The notes: generated from the sequence alone by a model not told the origin. DNA of 64,000 bases from Niallia circulans (GCF_007273535.1 NZ_RIBP01000001.1:124001-188000); one strand, 5' to 3'; positions 41,575-51,202 are shown, counted from the stretch's first letter. Translations and numbers: made by a program.

Positions 41575-42471
41575 ATGGAAGCCTTTATGGTAATAGATAT
41601 TGGCGGCACCTTTATCAAGTATGCTGTTATGGATGAAACGGCAAACAAACTGAGAAGCGGCAAACTAGCAACACCTAAGGACGGATTGGACAGTTTCTTG
41701 CTGACTGTCCAAAAAGTCGTCGAGGAAAACGCCGCTGACTTTAATCTTCAAGGATTAGCGGTAAGCTCTCCAGGCGCCGTTGATGTTAAAACAGGTTATA
41801 TAGGTGGAGCAAGTGCAATTCCCTACATACATGGAGTTAACATGACTGGACTCATCAAGGAGATGACGGGACTCGAGACAACGATTGAAAATGACGCAAA
41901 TTGCGCAGCCTTAGCAGAAGGATGGCTAGGAGCAGCAAAAGACATTGATTATTATATTTGTATAGTGATAGGAACAGGCATTGGCGGCAGCATCGTCCTT
42001 AACAAAACAATCCTCCGCGGTGCTTCCCTTCATGGCGGAGAATTCGGCTGCATGATTATGGGCACCTCCTTTAACGAACCACTTCAAGCAACATGGAGCC
42101 TTAACGCTTCAACCAATGCACTTGTGCAAGCGGTGAAAAATAACCATTCATTCAGGGAAGAACCACTTAATGGAGAAGACGTATTCAAAATGGCTGAAGA
42201 AGGCGACCCAATTGCCCAACAAGCTTTCACCAACTTTTATAAAAGGCTTGCAATCGGAATTTACAATTTACAATACGCAATCGACCCAGCGAAAATCCTG
42301 ATTGGCGGCGGTATCAGTTCCCGTAAGGATGTCATAGCCGGAATTAACCAAGAATTACAGAAATTACGAAATGATGTTTCTTCTTTAAAGATAGAGGTAG
42401 AAGCATGTCAATTTGGTAATGATGCTAATTTAGTTGGAGCTTTGTTTCATTTTTTGAATTCTAAGTATTGA
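41575..42471 (+). CDS. ROK-family sugar kinase
   Basis: A 298-residue cytoplasmic kinase of the ROK family without a DNA-binding domain. The phosphate-1 motif MVIDIGGTFIKYAV, IENDANCAALAEGWLG, VIGTGIGGSIVLN and the C-terminal ILIGGGISS are present. The ROK zinc motif CxCGxxGC is missing, which is usual for part of the kinase branch. It likely phosphorylates mannose, glucose or GlcNAc released in the cytoplasm; a ROK gene also stands between GH20C and GH38 in pneumococcus. GAGAGTGAG is upstream of the ATG. It ends this operon. Confidence 0.87.
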   Translation: MEAFMVIDIGGTFIKYAVMDETANKLRSGKLATPKDGLDSFLLTVQKVVEENAADFNLQGLAVSSPGAVDVKTGYIGGASAIPYIHGVNMTGLIKEMTGLETTIENDANCAALAEGWLGAAKDIDYYICIVIGTGIGGSIVLNKTILRGASLHGGEFGCMIMGTSFNEPLQATWSLNASTNALVQAVKNNHSFREEPLNGEDVFKMAEEGDPIAQQAFTNFYKRLAIGIYNLQYAIDPAKILIGGGISSRKDVIAGINQELQKLRNDVSSLKIEVEACQFGNDANLVGALFHFLNSKY

Positions 42472-42510
42472 TTAGATTTGGGTAAAACATTCCCTCATAA
42501 ATGTGCAAGC

Positions 42511-42547
42511 GAAAATCCACCTTTTATAGGTGGGTTTTCTTTTTTAT
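42511..42547 (+). terminator. Terminator after the ROK kinase
   Basis: GAAAATCCACC/GGTGGGTTTTC (42511-42521, 42529-42539) plus a T run ends the kinase-GH1-ROK transcript. Confidence 0.88.
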
Positions 42548-42699
42548 AGATATGATATTAGAAAATCCAAAAACATAGGAAACAAACAATGAAAAGAGGC
42601 ATTCTAAAACATGATAGACTTAAATCCTCATCATTCGTGATAGGTTATATTCAATAAAACGATGCTCACAATATAGAGTAGAGATTAGTAGGGGTTATT

Positions 42700-43155
42700 A
42701 TGGAAGAACATACATTTAACCATTTAACAGATGAAGAGAAAGTACTCTTTTTTATTTTGCTATCAAAAGAAATTTTAAACGACTTTTCACAACTTGAAGA
42801 TAGACAGCTAGCACAAAATGCTATTTCAAAAAGTTTGGAATGGGTTAAAAACGAAGAAGAAATTGGTTACGAACTTTATGATCTATTGGATGATGAAGAG
42901 AATGGAATCACAATTATTCAAGAGATGTCCGATAATGAGAAAGATATCGCTGCATGGAATTGTATTATTGACACAGTTGCTTATACAAGTCGAAAAGCAA
43001 TGGAAAAGGAGGGTGTAGAGTACTTTCCAGAACCAATTGCTCTAGTGGATGATTCATTAGTGGAACATTTTATTAGTTCTATGGAACAAGTTAAAGATAA
43101 TTCTACTCTCCTAATAGAGAAGACATACGAGCAACTTTTATCAAATTTAGACTAA
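42700..43155 (+). CDS. Imm6-like immunity protein (tentative)
   Basis: An acidic, all-helical 151-residue cytoplasmic protein. The pattern EKVLFFILLSKEILNDF, SKSLEWVKNEEEIGYELYDL, DIAAWNCIIDTVAYT and YFPEPIALVDDSLVEHF matches my recollection of the Imm6 family, whose members (B. subtilis YxxD) protect against LXG polymorphic toxins. The start has AGTAGGGG upstream. No toxin gene is adjacent, so it would be an orphan immunity gene. It sits between two halves of the N-glycan locus, in a region that looks eroded. The family call needs a profile search. Confidence 0.55.
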   Translation: MEEHTFNHLTDEEKVLFFILLSKEILNDFSQLEDRQLAQNAISKSLEWVKNEEEIGYELYDLLDDEENGITIIQEMSDNEKDIAAWNCIIDTVAYTSRKAMEKEGVEYFPEPIALVDDSLVEHFISSMEQVKDNSTLLIEKTYEQLLSNLD

Positions 43156-43192
43156 GTATAAAAACAATAATATTATTTCTTTCTTTTTAAGG

Positions 43193-43223
43193 ATGCCGAT
43201 ACATTGTATGTTGGCATTTTTTT
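43193..43223 (+). terminator. Terminator after the Imm6-like gene
   Basis: An ATGCC...GGCAT stem with an inner TACA/TGTA pair is followed by seven T residues. Confidence 0.65.
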
Positions 43224-43302
43224 AATTACTTCCCTAAAGAAAGAGAATATGAGGAATGAAGAAAAGACTTGGAGTTATAAAATAATCCTGTTGTTTTTTT
43301 CA

Positions 43303-43665
43303 TTAACTAATTAATGAATTTGAATCTTCCTCAAAAGTATGTAGCATCTTTATAGAAATCACAGAATTGAAGTGGCTTTTTAATGAAGACCAATAATCTG
43401 GATAAATGTAAATAAAGTCATTCATAACTTCTTGGGAGTAATATAGCAGATAATCTACTTTCGTTATTTCGAATTTTTCCAAATCGTATAAAAGTGCGTG
43501 GTGGATGGTGTAATAATCATTAATTTGATAGAGATTTGGTTTAACAATATTAAGGTTATTTGTTTGGATATAATTTAACAAATGCTCTTTTTGAAGGCTT
43601 ACACTATCTTCTTTCGATAACCCCTCTATGGATATCCGTTCATTTATAAAATAAATAGCATTCAT
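43303..43665 (-). CDS. Small protein resembling a serine-recombinase N-terminal domain
   Basis: A 120-residue protein. NERISIEGLSKEDSVSLQKE aligns by eye with the start of resolvase/invertase catalytic domains (RVSTEEQ...), including a serine at the catalytic position, and DLEKFEITKVDYLLYYS resembles the central strand. The essential DRLSR arginines are absent and there is no DNA-binding domain, so it should not recombine DNA. A good GGAGG ribosome site precedes the ATG on the reverse strand. Similar stand-alone proteins exist in Bacillus, but I do not know a function. It lies next to the Imm6-like gene and decayed sequence. Confidence 0.45.
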   Translation of the reverse strand: MNAIYFINERISIEGLSKEDSVSLQKEHLLNYIQTNNLNIVKPNLYQINDYYTIHHALLYDLEKFEITKVDYLLYYSQEVMNDFIYIYPDYWSSLKSHFNSVISIKMLHTFEEDSNSLIS

Positions 43666-43799
43666 ACATTTCCTCCGTAATGGTTGTTATAACAAGGATT
43701 GACAGAGTTTGTATGAAATATTCTTTTATTAGAAGGGAAAGGAATTTTTATTAAACAAATCCGAAGAAGACCAATTAATACATAATGGTTCGATGATAG

Positions 43800-43991
43800 C
43801 AACTGCTTTATGTAGGTGACCAGGATAATAAATTTGAAATTGAGATTCCTGTTGTTTTCCAGGGGGGAATTGGTGATGATGTAATTGATATTGTAAATGA
43901 TACAGGCGTAGAAACTAATAATGAATACAAGTTGGAATTAAATGACCTTTCTGAAGAAGAATTCAACACAGATTTGACTAACCTTAGTTAG
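43800..43991 (+). pseudogene. Remnant of an unknown coding sequence
   Basis: An open frame of 63 codons runs to a TAG at 43989 without a start codon and directly follows two stops (TGA TAG). Its translation is protein-like and acidic: KFEIEIPVVFQGGIGDDVID, then ELNDLSEEEFNTDL. This is probably the C-terminal part of a broken gene. Family unknown; given the Imm6-like neighbour it might be another immunity or effector gene. Confidence 0.4.
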
Positions 43992-44148
43992 TACCAATGC
44001 TAGTAAAGATAATGAATATTTCACTGATTATTTCTTGGGAGGCTCGTCAAGAATACGATTACCCAATTTAAAAAGGATATAAATACAGTCGGAAATATGG
44101 GATGTTTAAGGTGCTATTAGAAGAAGGTGTATAAAAGTATTAAACTAA

Positions 44149-44188
44149 AAGAACTTTGGTAGAAAGAAGTCTTTGTACCAAAGTTCTT
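44149..44188. repeat. Perfect 13-bp inverted repeat
   Basis: AAGAACTTTGGTA (44149-44161) and TACCAAAGTTCTT (44176-44188) enclose a 14-nt loop. There is no T tract, so it may be a weak terminator or a leftover of mobile DNA. Confidence 0.5.
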
Positions 44189-44773
44189 AAACTAGAGATG
44201 TAAATAGACGCAAGTTCATCGGCGTAAACGCAATAGTTTGAGCTTTAAAAACGTTATCTCCAATTAATACAATTGTTTCGAGTATTCTAATTTGTCCATC
44301 AGTCCTGCTCTCTTGATTATTAGCTATAGGTATGCAAAAGGGAAAATCAAAAAAGAGTAGGTGGTATCTACTTAAATATCATTATTTTAGTTACATATCA
44401 GTTTGTAAAGTTAATCATTAGAGTGGAGTATACACAAAAAAAGAACGATTGTTCGTATGATTTTGATTATATGATTTATCATCATCTTACTCTAAATTCT
44501 CATCTCTAGTTTTCTTAAGTCCTAATGTTATAGTTGCTAACTAGATATTGTCCCTACTGCTTAAGTCGTCTAACATTTCAAACGGGTACACAATATAAAG
44601 TAGAAAGTATAATTTATGCATTACGCCTATTGTTAAACAAATAACCTATCTCAGTGTCAGAGTCAGCGGGCACTTTTTTTTGTGATTCCGTTTCAAGTAA
44701 AACTGTTCTTTATTTTAACCAATGAATCTATGCTTTTACCAATAGGATGCGAAGATTATGCCTGATAAAATAA

Positions 44774-44787
44774 TGGAAGGGCTTACA
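44774..44787 (+). promoter_or_regulatory. Candidate cre site before GH85
   Basis: TGGAAGGGCTTACA matches the cre consensus at 12 of 14 positions, with an intact right half identical to the cre before the ABC transporter (GCTTACA). It lies 158 bp before the GH85 start. Confidence 0.35.
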
Positions 44788-44944
44788 TTTTGCCTGTTTT
44801 ATAGCTGGTGTAAACAATATGTGTGAATGGAGGTGAAGCGATCACTCATTCAATCTTAATGGGCAGCTATTGATTAATGCAGAAAGCAATCCTTAACTTC
44901 TTTTGTTATTACATACATTCGTTACAAATAAGGGAGGCATATGG

Positions 44945-47944
44945 ATGTTTTCGAAATGGAGAAAAACGAAAAAGACACTAATCGTCACGGTTATAATGCT
45001 GTTTATGCTGCAGGCAGGCTTGTCTCCGGCATTGGCGGGGGATACATTTCCATTTACTGGTGAAAGTGCAACTGGTTTGAATCAGCCGACACAGCATGGA
45101 TATACGGTGAATCACATTTTAGATTGGACACCAGAAACAGATAAAAATGCTGACATGCTTAGGTCGAGAGTGCCGTTACAAGAGCGAAATCAAGCATTTG
45201 CTGCTACACAGGCAAACCCGGAGATAAGCGCGGATACGCAAATGTTTAATCTTGCTGGTGACTATGGGAATGCTTTTTTGGACAGTACGGCATATACGAA
45301 TAAGTTTGGTCAATATACGTTTCCGTACTGGCAGTATGTCGATTATTATTCGTATTGGCATGGAACAGCGTCAGCAGATGTTCCAGATTATTTATATAAT
45401 CCGAGCCTTCCATGGTATGAAAGATGGTTTGAATTTGGGGCATTAAATATTCCAAATCCTGCTTATACGAATGCAGCCCATAAAAACGGGGTTAAATCAC
45501 TCGCGGTTATTTTCTTCTCAGATAATGATAGGGGACCACAGACATATTCACAAATGTTTGTTAAAGACAAGGACGGCAAATTCCCTGTTGCTGAAAAGCT
45601 CGTTGAAATGGCGGAATACTATGGGTATGATGGTTATTTCTTTAATCAGGAGGAAGCAAGTGCAGGGGTTGCTGTTAAGGATATTCCTGTATATAAAGAG
45701 TTTTTAAAGGCAATTAAACAAAGCGGCCTATATGTGCAGTGGTACGATTCAGTTGATAATACAACAGGCAAAACAAGATATGAGAACGAATTCACGGCTG
45801 TCAATAGTCCGTTTGTCAAGGATTCAAAATACGGCACTTTGACTGACTCAATTTTCTTAAACTATCTTTGGAATAAACAAAAGCTGGAGAAGTCTAAAGC
45901 CCATGCAGAAAGCTTAGGATTAGATCCTTTACAAACTGTGTTTGCAGGTGTTGAAGCAGGTGGAGACAGATTTAATAAACAGCGCAATGATTTACGAAAT
46001 AATTTGGACAGCAACAAAAAGCCGATGAATAGTATTGCTATGCTCGGATCTGACTTTACTCATCATGCCTTGGATGAGGATCTGGGCGGAGAAGATACGA
46101 ATCGACGTAATAACAGTGACTACCAATGGATGTCTTTTATTCGTGACAGAGCATGGTGGAGCGGTCCTAATCTTGACCCAACAAACCCAGGCAGAAACGC
46201 AGATGCTAAGCTTACAGATGTTGCAGCAAAAGGAGATAACTGGGACGGTGTTGCTTCCTATATAGCTGAGCGCAGTGTCATTCAAGGCTCTAACTTTGTG
46301 TCCAACTTTAACATGGGCCGAGGCTTAGATTACTATGTAAATGGCAAGCTAAGCAATAAAGATGAATGGTCAAATATTAATATTCAAGACATTCCGGTCA
46401 CATGGCAATGGTGGATGGATACAACTGGAACACCGCTGCAGGCAGATTTTGATTTTGGTCCTGATTACAATACAGGGGCAAGATACAGCTATCAAAAGGT
46501 TGGTGCCTTTAATGGCGGAAGCTCGCTTGTTGTGAATGGTTCATTGGATGCCGAAAACCTATTGCATCTTTATAAAACCGATTTACAAGTGAAAAAGAGC
46601 TCGAAGTTTTCAATTACCTATAACAAACCATCTGAAGATGATTCATCAGTTATGAGTATCGGCTTATTCTTTAAAGATAATCCTGAAAAGGCAGTGAAAG
46701 TGGAAGTGCCTAATTCCGGTAAAAAAACGAATGGCTGGGTAACAGCAAATCTTGACCTGTCCAAATATGCAGGCAAAGAGCTTGCTGCATTTGGGATTGT
46801 GTTTGCGAATGGAGAACAAGAACAGATAGCTGATTATCAGATGAATATCGGGCAAGTGAAAATAAGTGATGGCTCGATAAAAAAACCGAAGGCTCCGACT
46901 GAGCTTAAAATAACAGAAGCATTAAGTGACTCGAATGAAATGTATATCGCTTGGAAGCTGGAAAACTATGAGAATGTGAAGCAATACAATGTCTATAACA
47001 ATGGAGTTTTTGTTGGCGGCGTTTATGACGAAGTATTTTACATCAAAAACTTGCAGAATTTATCTGGTGATATTTCTCTGACAGCTGTTAGCCAAGACGG
47101 TCAAGAAAGTGCACCTGCTGTTGTGAAATATGATTTAACAAAGGGTGTACAAAACATTAAAGCAACTCAAGCAGATAATGGTGATATGGTCGTTTCATGG
47201 CAAAATCCCAAAAATGTGGATGGGAAAATTACCGTGAATATTGCAACAGAGTTCGACTATGCAAAGAAAGTGAATAAAACGGTCACCGTAAAAAACGGCA
47301 AAACAGAGGTGACGCTCCCTAATATGCCGCTAAATGGAGATAAATATCAGCTTAAAATAAGAATCGGCAGCCAAAACTGGATTAGCTATCGCAGTACGTT
47401 TTTTGACAAAACGATAGAAGCGTATCCAGCAGAAAAGGTCACTATTGATGGGAATTCTGTTAAGTGGAATTTACCTAATACGAGAGATTGGCACCATATA
47501 TATGTATATGAAAATGGCGAAGCCAAAACATTTGATACGACCTACAGTCAAGGCAAAAGGCCTTATATTGTGCGAGGGCGCACGCATTTAAAGGAGCTCA
47601 CCTTCCAAACGAAAGCAACAGACAGCATCCTTGAATTTGTGATAGAGGATTATTCAGGTAATAAAGCGACAACAGTAATCAGAATGAACTTAGACGATCT
47701 TTATAGTAAAATCAATGATTTTGTTGCTAGTGGTGAATTGACTGAGTCAGCTGGAAAGCAATTAACAAAAGTCTTGAACGCTGCCAAGAAGCATTATGAA
47801 GAAGATCGTTTAAAGCAAGCAGCAACCCAAATGAAGAAATTTAAGGATGAAATAAACAGTAAGCAAATGAAGGATATGGCAGACGGCGCAAAAACTACAT
47901 TAATAGCGAGTGCCGATTATTTCCTAAGAAATATGTCGAAGTAA
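44945..47944 (+). CDS. Secreted GH85 endo-beta-N-acetylglucosaminidase with FIMAH domain
   Basis: A 999-residue exported enzyme that cuts N-glycans between the two core GlcNAc residues, releasing the glycan from glycoprotein. A signal peptide (about 1-31, ending SPALA) leads to the GH85 barrel (about 120-500), with the catalytic Asn-x-Glu N234/E236 in DGYFFNQEEASAG, as in EndoD and Endo-A. Beta-sandwich and fibronectin-like domains follow (about 500-915). The last 80 residues (INDFVASGELTESAG, QLTKVLNAAKKHYEEDRLKQ) look like a FIMAH domain; there is no LPxTG anchor. ATG 44945 fits GGGAGG at 44932-44937. It is the only secreted glycosidase of the locus, so it starts the pathway outside the cell. 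Confidence 0.92.
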   Translation: MFSKWRKTKKTLIVTVIMLFMLQAGLSPALAGDTFPFTGESATGLNQPTQHGYTVNHILDWTPETDKNADMLRSRVPLQERNQAFAATQANPEISADTQMFNLAGDYGNAFLDSTAYTNKFGQYTFPYWQYVDYYSYWHGTASADVPDYLYNPSLPWYERWFEFGALNIPNPAYTNAAHKNGVKSLAVIFFSDNDRGPQTYSQMFVKDKDGKFPVAEKLVEMAEYYGYDGYFFNQEEASAGVAVKDIPVYKEFLKAIKQSGLYVQWYDSVDNTTGKTRYENEFTAVNSPFVKDSKYGTLTDSIFLNYLWNKQKLEKSKAHAESLGLDPLQTVFAGVEAGGDRFNKQRNDLRNNLDSNKKPMNSIAMLGSDFTHHALDEDLGGEDTNRRNNSDYQWMSFIRDRAWWSGPNLDPTNPGRNADAKLTDVAAKGDNWDGVASYIAERSVIQGSNFVSNFNMGRGLDYYVNGKLSNKDEWSNINIQDIPVTWQWWMDTTGTPLQADFDFGPDYNTGARYSYQKVGAFNGGSSLVVNGSLDAENLLHLYKTDLQVKKSSKFSITYNKPSEDDSSVMSIGLFFKDNPEKAVKVEVPNSGKKTNGWVTANLDLSKYAGKELAAFGIVFANGEQEQIADYQMNIGQVKISDGSIKKPKAPTELKITEALSDSNEMYIAWKLENYENVKQYNVYNNGVFVGGVYDEVFYIKNLQNLSGDISLTAVSQDGQESAPAVVKYDLTKGVQNIKATQADNGDMVVSWQNPKNVDGKITVNIATEFDYAKKVNKTVTVKNGKTEVTLPNMPLNGDKYQLKIRIGSQNWISYRSTFFDKTIEAYPAEKVTIDGNSVKWNLPNTRDWHHIYVYENGEAKTFDTTYSQGKRPYIVRGRTHLKELTFQTKATDSILEFVIEDYSGNKATTVIRMNLDDLYSKINDFVASGELTESAGKQLTKVLNAAKKHYEEDRLKQAATQMKKFKDEINSKQMKDMADGAKTTLIASADYFLRNMSK

Positions 47945-47966
47945 ACCACTAACTAGCAATTAGGAG

Positions 47967-48000
47967 GATGGCAGATAGATTGCTGTTTGCCATCTTTTTT
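47967..48000 (+). terminator. Terminator between GH85 and the third GH38
   Basis: GATGGCAGATAG pairs imperfectly with CTGTTTGCCATC and is followed by a T run. Read-through into the next gene is likely because no clear promoter follows within the 38-bp gap. Confidence 0.7.
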
Positions 48001-48037
48001 ATAATTTTTAAGAATACTAACTTAGGAGGGAAAGACA

Positions 48038-51000
48038 TTGTCACTGGAAAGAATACAGCGATTTATTCAGCACTTAGGGAAGTTTGAAGTTTTAGAATCG
48101 ATTCAAATGAAGGATTGGCAGGCAAAACGTGGAGTTTATGTGGAGCCGGGTAAATATGAATTTAACTCAAATGAAACAGTTCTAATTAATGAAGGTGATT
48201 GGCTGATTGATGCTGGTGCCACGATGTTTTTGGAAAAGGAAGTTTCGATTCCAGCCAACTGGAGAAATCGTCCATTCGGTCTGACGTTCCATTCCAGTGC
48301 AGAGGGGCGCCGAACTCTTCATGAGGGGCTCGTTTCTATTAATGGCATGCCACATCATGGAATTGACCGTAACCGCAATTACGTCCCTTTCCCAGAAGAT
48401 TCGCGAAATTTAGAAAAAATTACCATTATAATCGAATTATATAATTATGCCGGCCAAACCCTTGATGAGTTAAATTATCAAAATGAACCAGCAGAATTTG
48501 ATCCGCCACCGTTAACCCTTTTACAAAGCAGTCTTGATTTAGTTAATAGCGCTGTGCAAAGTTTGCTTGCAACAGTGAAGTGTTACTTTGAAACAGCGAA
48601 ACTACTGCCTGAAGGTAATATAGACAAATCCACTATCATCACGGCTTTGACAGAGGTGGAACGGAAAATATTGTCCGCAAAGCCAGCAGCGTTAACAGAT
48701 ATTTCGTTGGTTGCAGAAATAGAAGAAACTTTAATGGAAAGGCTTGCAGATTTGTCTGACAGCACGAACGGACAAATGCTGATGGTAGGTCAGTCTCATA
48801 TTGATTTGGCTTGGCTTTGGCCTGTTAAGGAAGCAATCCGTAAGTGCAGCAGAACCTTCTCAACAATGAGCACACTACTCGAGGAGAATCCGAATTTTAC
48901 TTATGCACAAAGCCAGCCCCAAGCGTATGCCTTTGTTAAAGAGCATTACCCTGACATCTATGAAAGGGTGAAAAAGCATATTGCCGATGGACGCTGGGAG
49001 GTTGTCGGTGGAATGTGGGTGGAGCCTGATTTAAATATGCCGTCAGGTGAAGCTTTGGTTCGTCAGCTGCTGTATGGCATGAAGTTTTATAAGGAGGAAT
49101 TCGGCGTTCAGCCAAGAATTGAATGGCTTCCAGATACATTCGGCTATTGTGCGTCACTGCCACAATTGTTAAAGGGAGCTGGAATTGATTACTTTATGAC
49201 ATCAAAAATGAATTGGAATGATACGAACCCTTTTCCGTTTGATTTATTTTATTGGGAAGGAATCGACGGCACGAGAATCCTGTCCTTTTTGAATCATGGC
49301 TTAAATGAATATACACATCCACAAGAAATTCAAAGCCATTGGGATAGTTATAAGCAAAAAAACATCCATCCGCACCAAATGCTGCTTTACGGCCATGGAG
49401 ATGGCGGCGGCGGAGTTACGCAGGAAATGATTGATTATGTTGATCGGTCTGCTTCCTTGCCTGGCTTACCTTCTGTCGTCAACAGTACCGCACATGAATT
49501 TTTTGATGGAATCACAGCGAAAAATCCGCCCTTGCCAGCATGGGTTGGTGATATGTACTTAGAGCTTCACCGCGGAACATATACAACACATGCCCGCAAC
49601 AAAAGATGGAATCGGAAAGCAGAGGTTCTTTACCGAGATGCGGAAATTTGGGAAAGCGTCGCTGCAAACTTTGCAGGTGCAAACCATGATTCTTCATTGG
49701 AGCATGGCTGGAAGCTGCTTCTGCTCAATCAATTTCATGATATTATTCCTGGATCATCCATTCCAGAGGTATATATTGATTCGGAGTCTGATTATAAAGA
49801 GATTTTTGTATGCGGGGAAAAGGTAAGAAATGCTGCATTACAGGAGCTGGAACAGCAAATTAACACAGAAGGCGACGGGATACCTTTTGTGATCTTTAAC
49901 AGCCTGTCATGGGAGAGGGCTGAAACAGTTAGCATCACTGGAGGGTTAGAATTGGCAGGCAAAGGTGCCGTCAATCAAGATGGCGAAGTGTTGCCAACAG
50001 AGATAATTCAAAAGGAAGATGGTCAATTGGAGCTATCTGTTTATGTTCCAGCCATCCCAGAAATGGGCTATAAGGTCATTTGGCTGCAGGATTTGGAGAA
50101 TATCCAAAGTAATAAACAAGAGCAAGCTGCACGCGATTGGGAAACAGATTATTATCTTGTGGAATGGAACGAACTCGGAGAAATTACTCGTTTATATGAC
50201 AAAAACTTACGACGAGAGGTATTGAATGATGGAGCTTGCGGAAATCAGTTCCAGCTTTTCCATGACAGACCGATGCTGTGGGATGCATGGGATATCGATC
50301 CGAACTTTGCAGAACAGCAAGCAGAAACGATTAGCCTTTTAGAGCAGAGCAGCACTAAGGGTGCAACGAAGGATATCATTTGCTTTAAATGGCAGCTTGG
50401 TCAATCAGTTATTGAACAAGATATGATTTTATATCACCACAATAAACGAATTGATTTTCAAACGAAAGTCGATTGGCACGAACAGCATAAATTATTAAAG
50501 GTTGCTTTTCCAGTTGATGTGATGAGCAGCAAAGCAACATATGAAATTCCGTTTGGAACGGTAGAGAGAGCGACACATTCAAACACAAGCTGGGAGCAAG
50601 CACAGTTTGAAGTATGTGGACACAGATTCGCTGACCTGTCTGAAGCAGGGTACGGTGTCAGCTTGCTGAATGACTGCAAATATGGCTATGATGTGAAACA
50701 AAATGTATTGCGTTTATCCTTATTGCGGGCACCAAAATGGCCTGACAAGGGAGCAGATATTGGCCTTCATGAATTCACCTATTCCCTTTTCCCGCATGAA
50801 GGGGAATGGAGAGAAGCTGAAGTAGTGAAGCAAGGCTATGAACTGAACCACCCTGTTGTCGTTTTAAAGTCGACAGCACATCTTGGAAGTCTTCCAAATT
50901 CGTATTCCTTCATAAAAACTGAAGCTAAACAAGTTATTCTTGATACGGTGAAACAATCTGAGAATGGCAATGGTCTTACGCTAAGAATGTACGAAACGAG

Positions 51001-51163
51001 TGGTGGCAGAGAGCAAATTCAGCTTTCTTTGGCTGAGCAGGTTCATTCTGCATATGAAACAAATTTGTTGGAAGAGAAACAAGCAGATATTTCTCTGGAA
51101 GGCAATAAGCTGTCGGCAGCATTAAAGCCATATGAAGTAAAAACAATTGTCGTAAACCTGTAG
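48038..51163 (+). CDS. GH38 alpha-mannosidase, long cytosolic type, second copy
   Basis: A 1041-residue cytoplasmic alpha-mannosidase of the same branch as the one at 28314, clearly related but diverged. The zinc motif is GQSHIDLAWLW (H254, D256; Gln replaces His in the first position of the GHTH form), nucleophile D366 is in WLPDTFGY, and YGHGDGGGGV and NQFHDIIPGSSIPEVY are conserved. There is no signal peptide. Translation starts at TTG 48038, fixed by TAGGAGGG at 48023-48030. It stands between GH85 and GH3 and probably takes a different alpha-mannosidic linkage from its paralogue. Confidence 0.9.
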   Translation: MSLERIQRFIQHLGKFEVLESIQMKDWQAKRGVYVEPGKYEFNSNETVLINEGDWLIDAGATMFLEKEVSIPANWRNRPFGLTFHSSAEGRRTLHEGLVSINGMPHHGIDRNRNYVPFPEDSRNLEKITIIIELYNYAGQTLDELNYQNEPAEFDPPPLTLLQSSLDLVNSAVQSLLATVKCYFETAKLLPEGNIDKSTIITALTEVERKILSAKPAALTDISLVAEIEETLMERLADLSDSTNGQMLMVGQSHIDLAWLWPVKEAIRKCSRTFSTMSTLLEENPNFTYAQSQPQAYAFVKEHYPDIYERVKKHIADGRWEVVGGMWVEPDLNMPSGEALVRQLLYGMKFYKEEFGVQPRIEWLPDTFGYCASLPQLLKGAGIDYFMTSKMNWNDTNPFPFDLFYWEGIDGTRILSFLNHGLNEYTHPQEIQSHWDSYKQKNIHPHQMLLYGHGDGGGGVTQEMIDYVDRSASLPGLPSVVNSTAHEFFDGITAKNPPLPAWVGDMYLELHRGTYTTHARNKRWNRKAEVLYRDAEIWESVAANFAGANHDSSLEHGWKLLLLNQFHDIIPGSSIPEVYIDSESDYKEIFVCGEKVRNAALQELEQQINTEGDGIPFVIFNSLSWERAETVSITGGLELAGKGAVNQDGEVLPTEIIQKEDGQLELSVYVPAIPEMGYKVIWLQDLENIQSNKQEQAARDWETDYYLVEWNELGEITRLYDKNLRREVLNDGACGNQFQLFHDRPMLWDAWDIDPNFAEQQAETISLLEQSSTKGATKDIICFKWQLGQSVIEQDMILYHHNKRIDFQTKVDWHEQHKLLKVAFPVDVMSSKATYEIPFGTVERATHSNTSWEQAQFEVCGHRFADLSEAGYGVSLLNDCKYGYDVKQNVLRLSLLRAPKWPDKGADIGLHEFTYSLFPHEGEWREAEVVKQGYELNHPVVVLKSTAHLGSLPNSYSFIKTEAKQVILDTVKQSENGNGLTLRMYETSGGREQIQLSLAEQVHSAYETNLLEEKQADISLEGNKLSAALKPYEVKTIVVNL

Positions 51164-51202
51164 TTTATGCAACCAATAAAATGATAAGAGTCAGGTGGGA
51201 AA

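Larger units (their letters stand above)
43666..44944. other. Decayed intergenic region
   Basis: Almost 1.3 kb without an intact gene. It contains a gene remnant (43800-43991), a strong hairpin near 44149-44188, and in its last 180 bp the presumed promoter region of the GH85 gene with a cre-like box at 44774. Elsewhere I find short open runs only, no IS ends and no RNA gene. Confidence 0.55.

Noticed and set aside
44640-44700. AGTGTCAGAGTCAGCGGGCAC followed by eight T residues, looked at as an insertion-sequence end or terminator
   Set aside because: No matching inverted partner or target duplication, and the stem is too weak for a convincing terminator.
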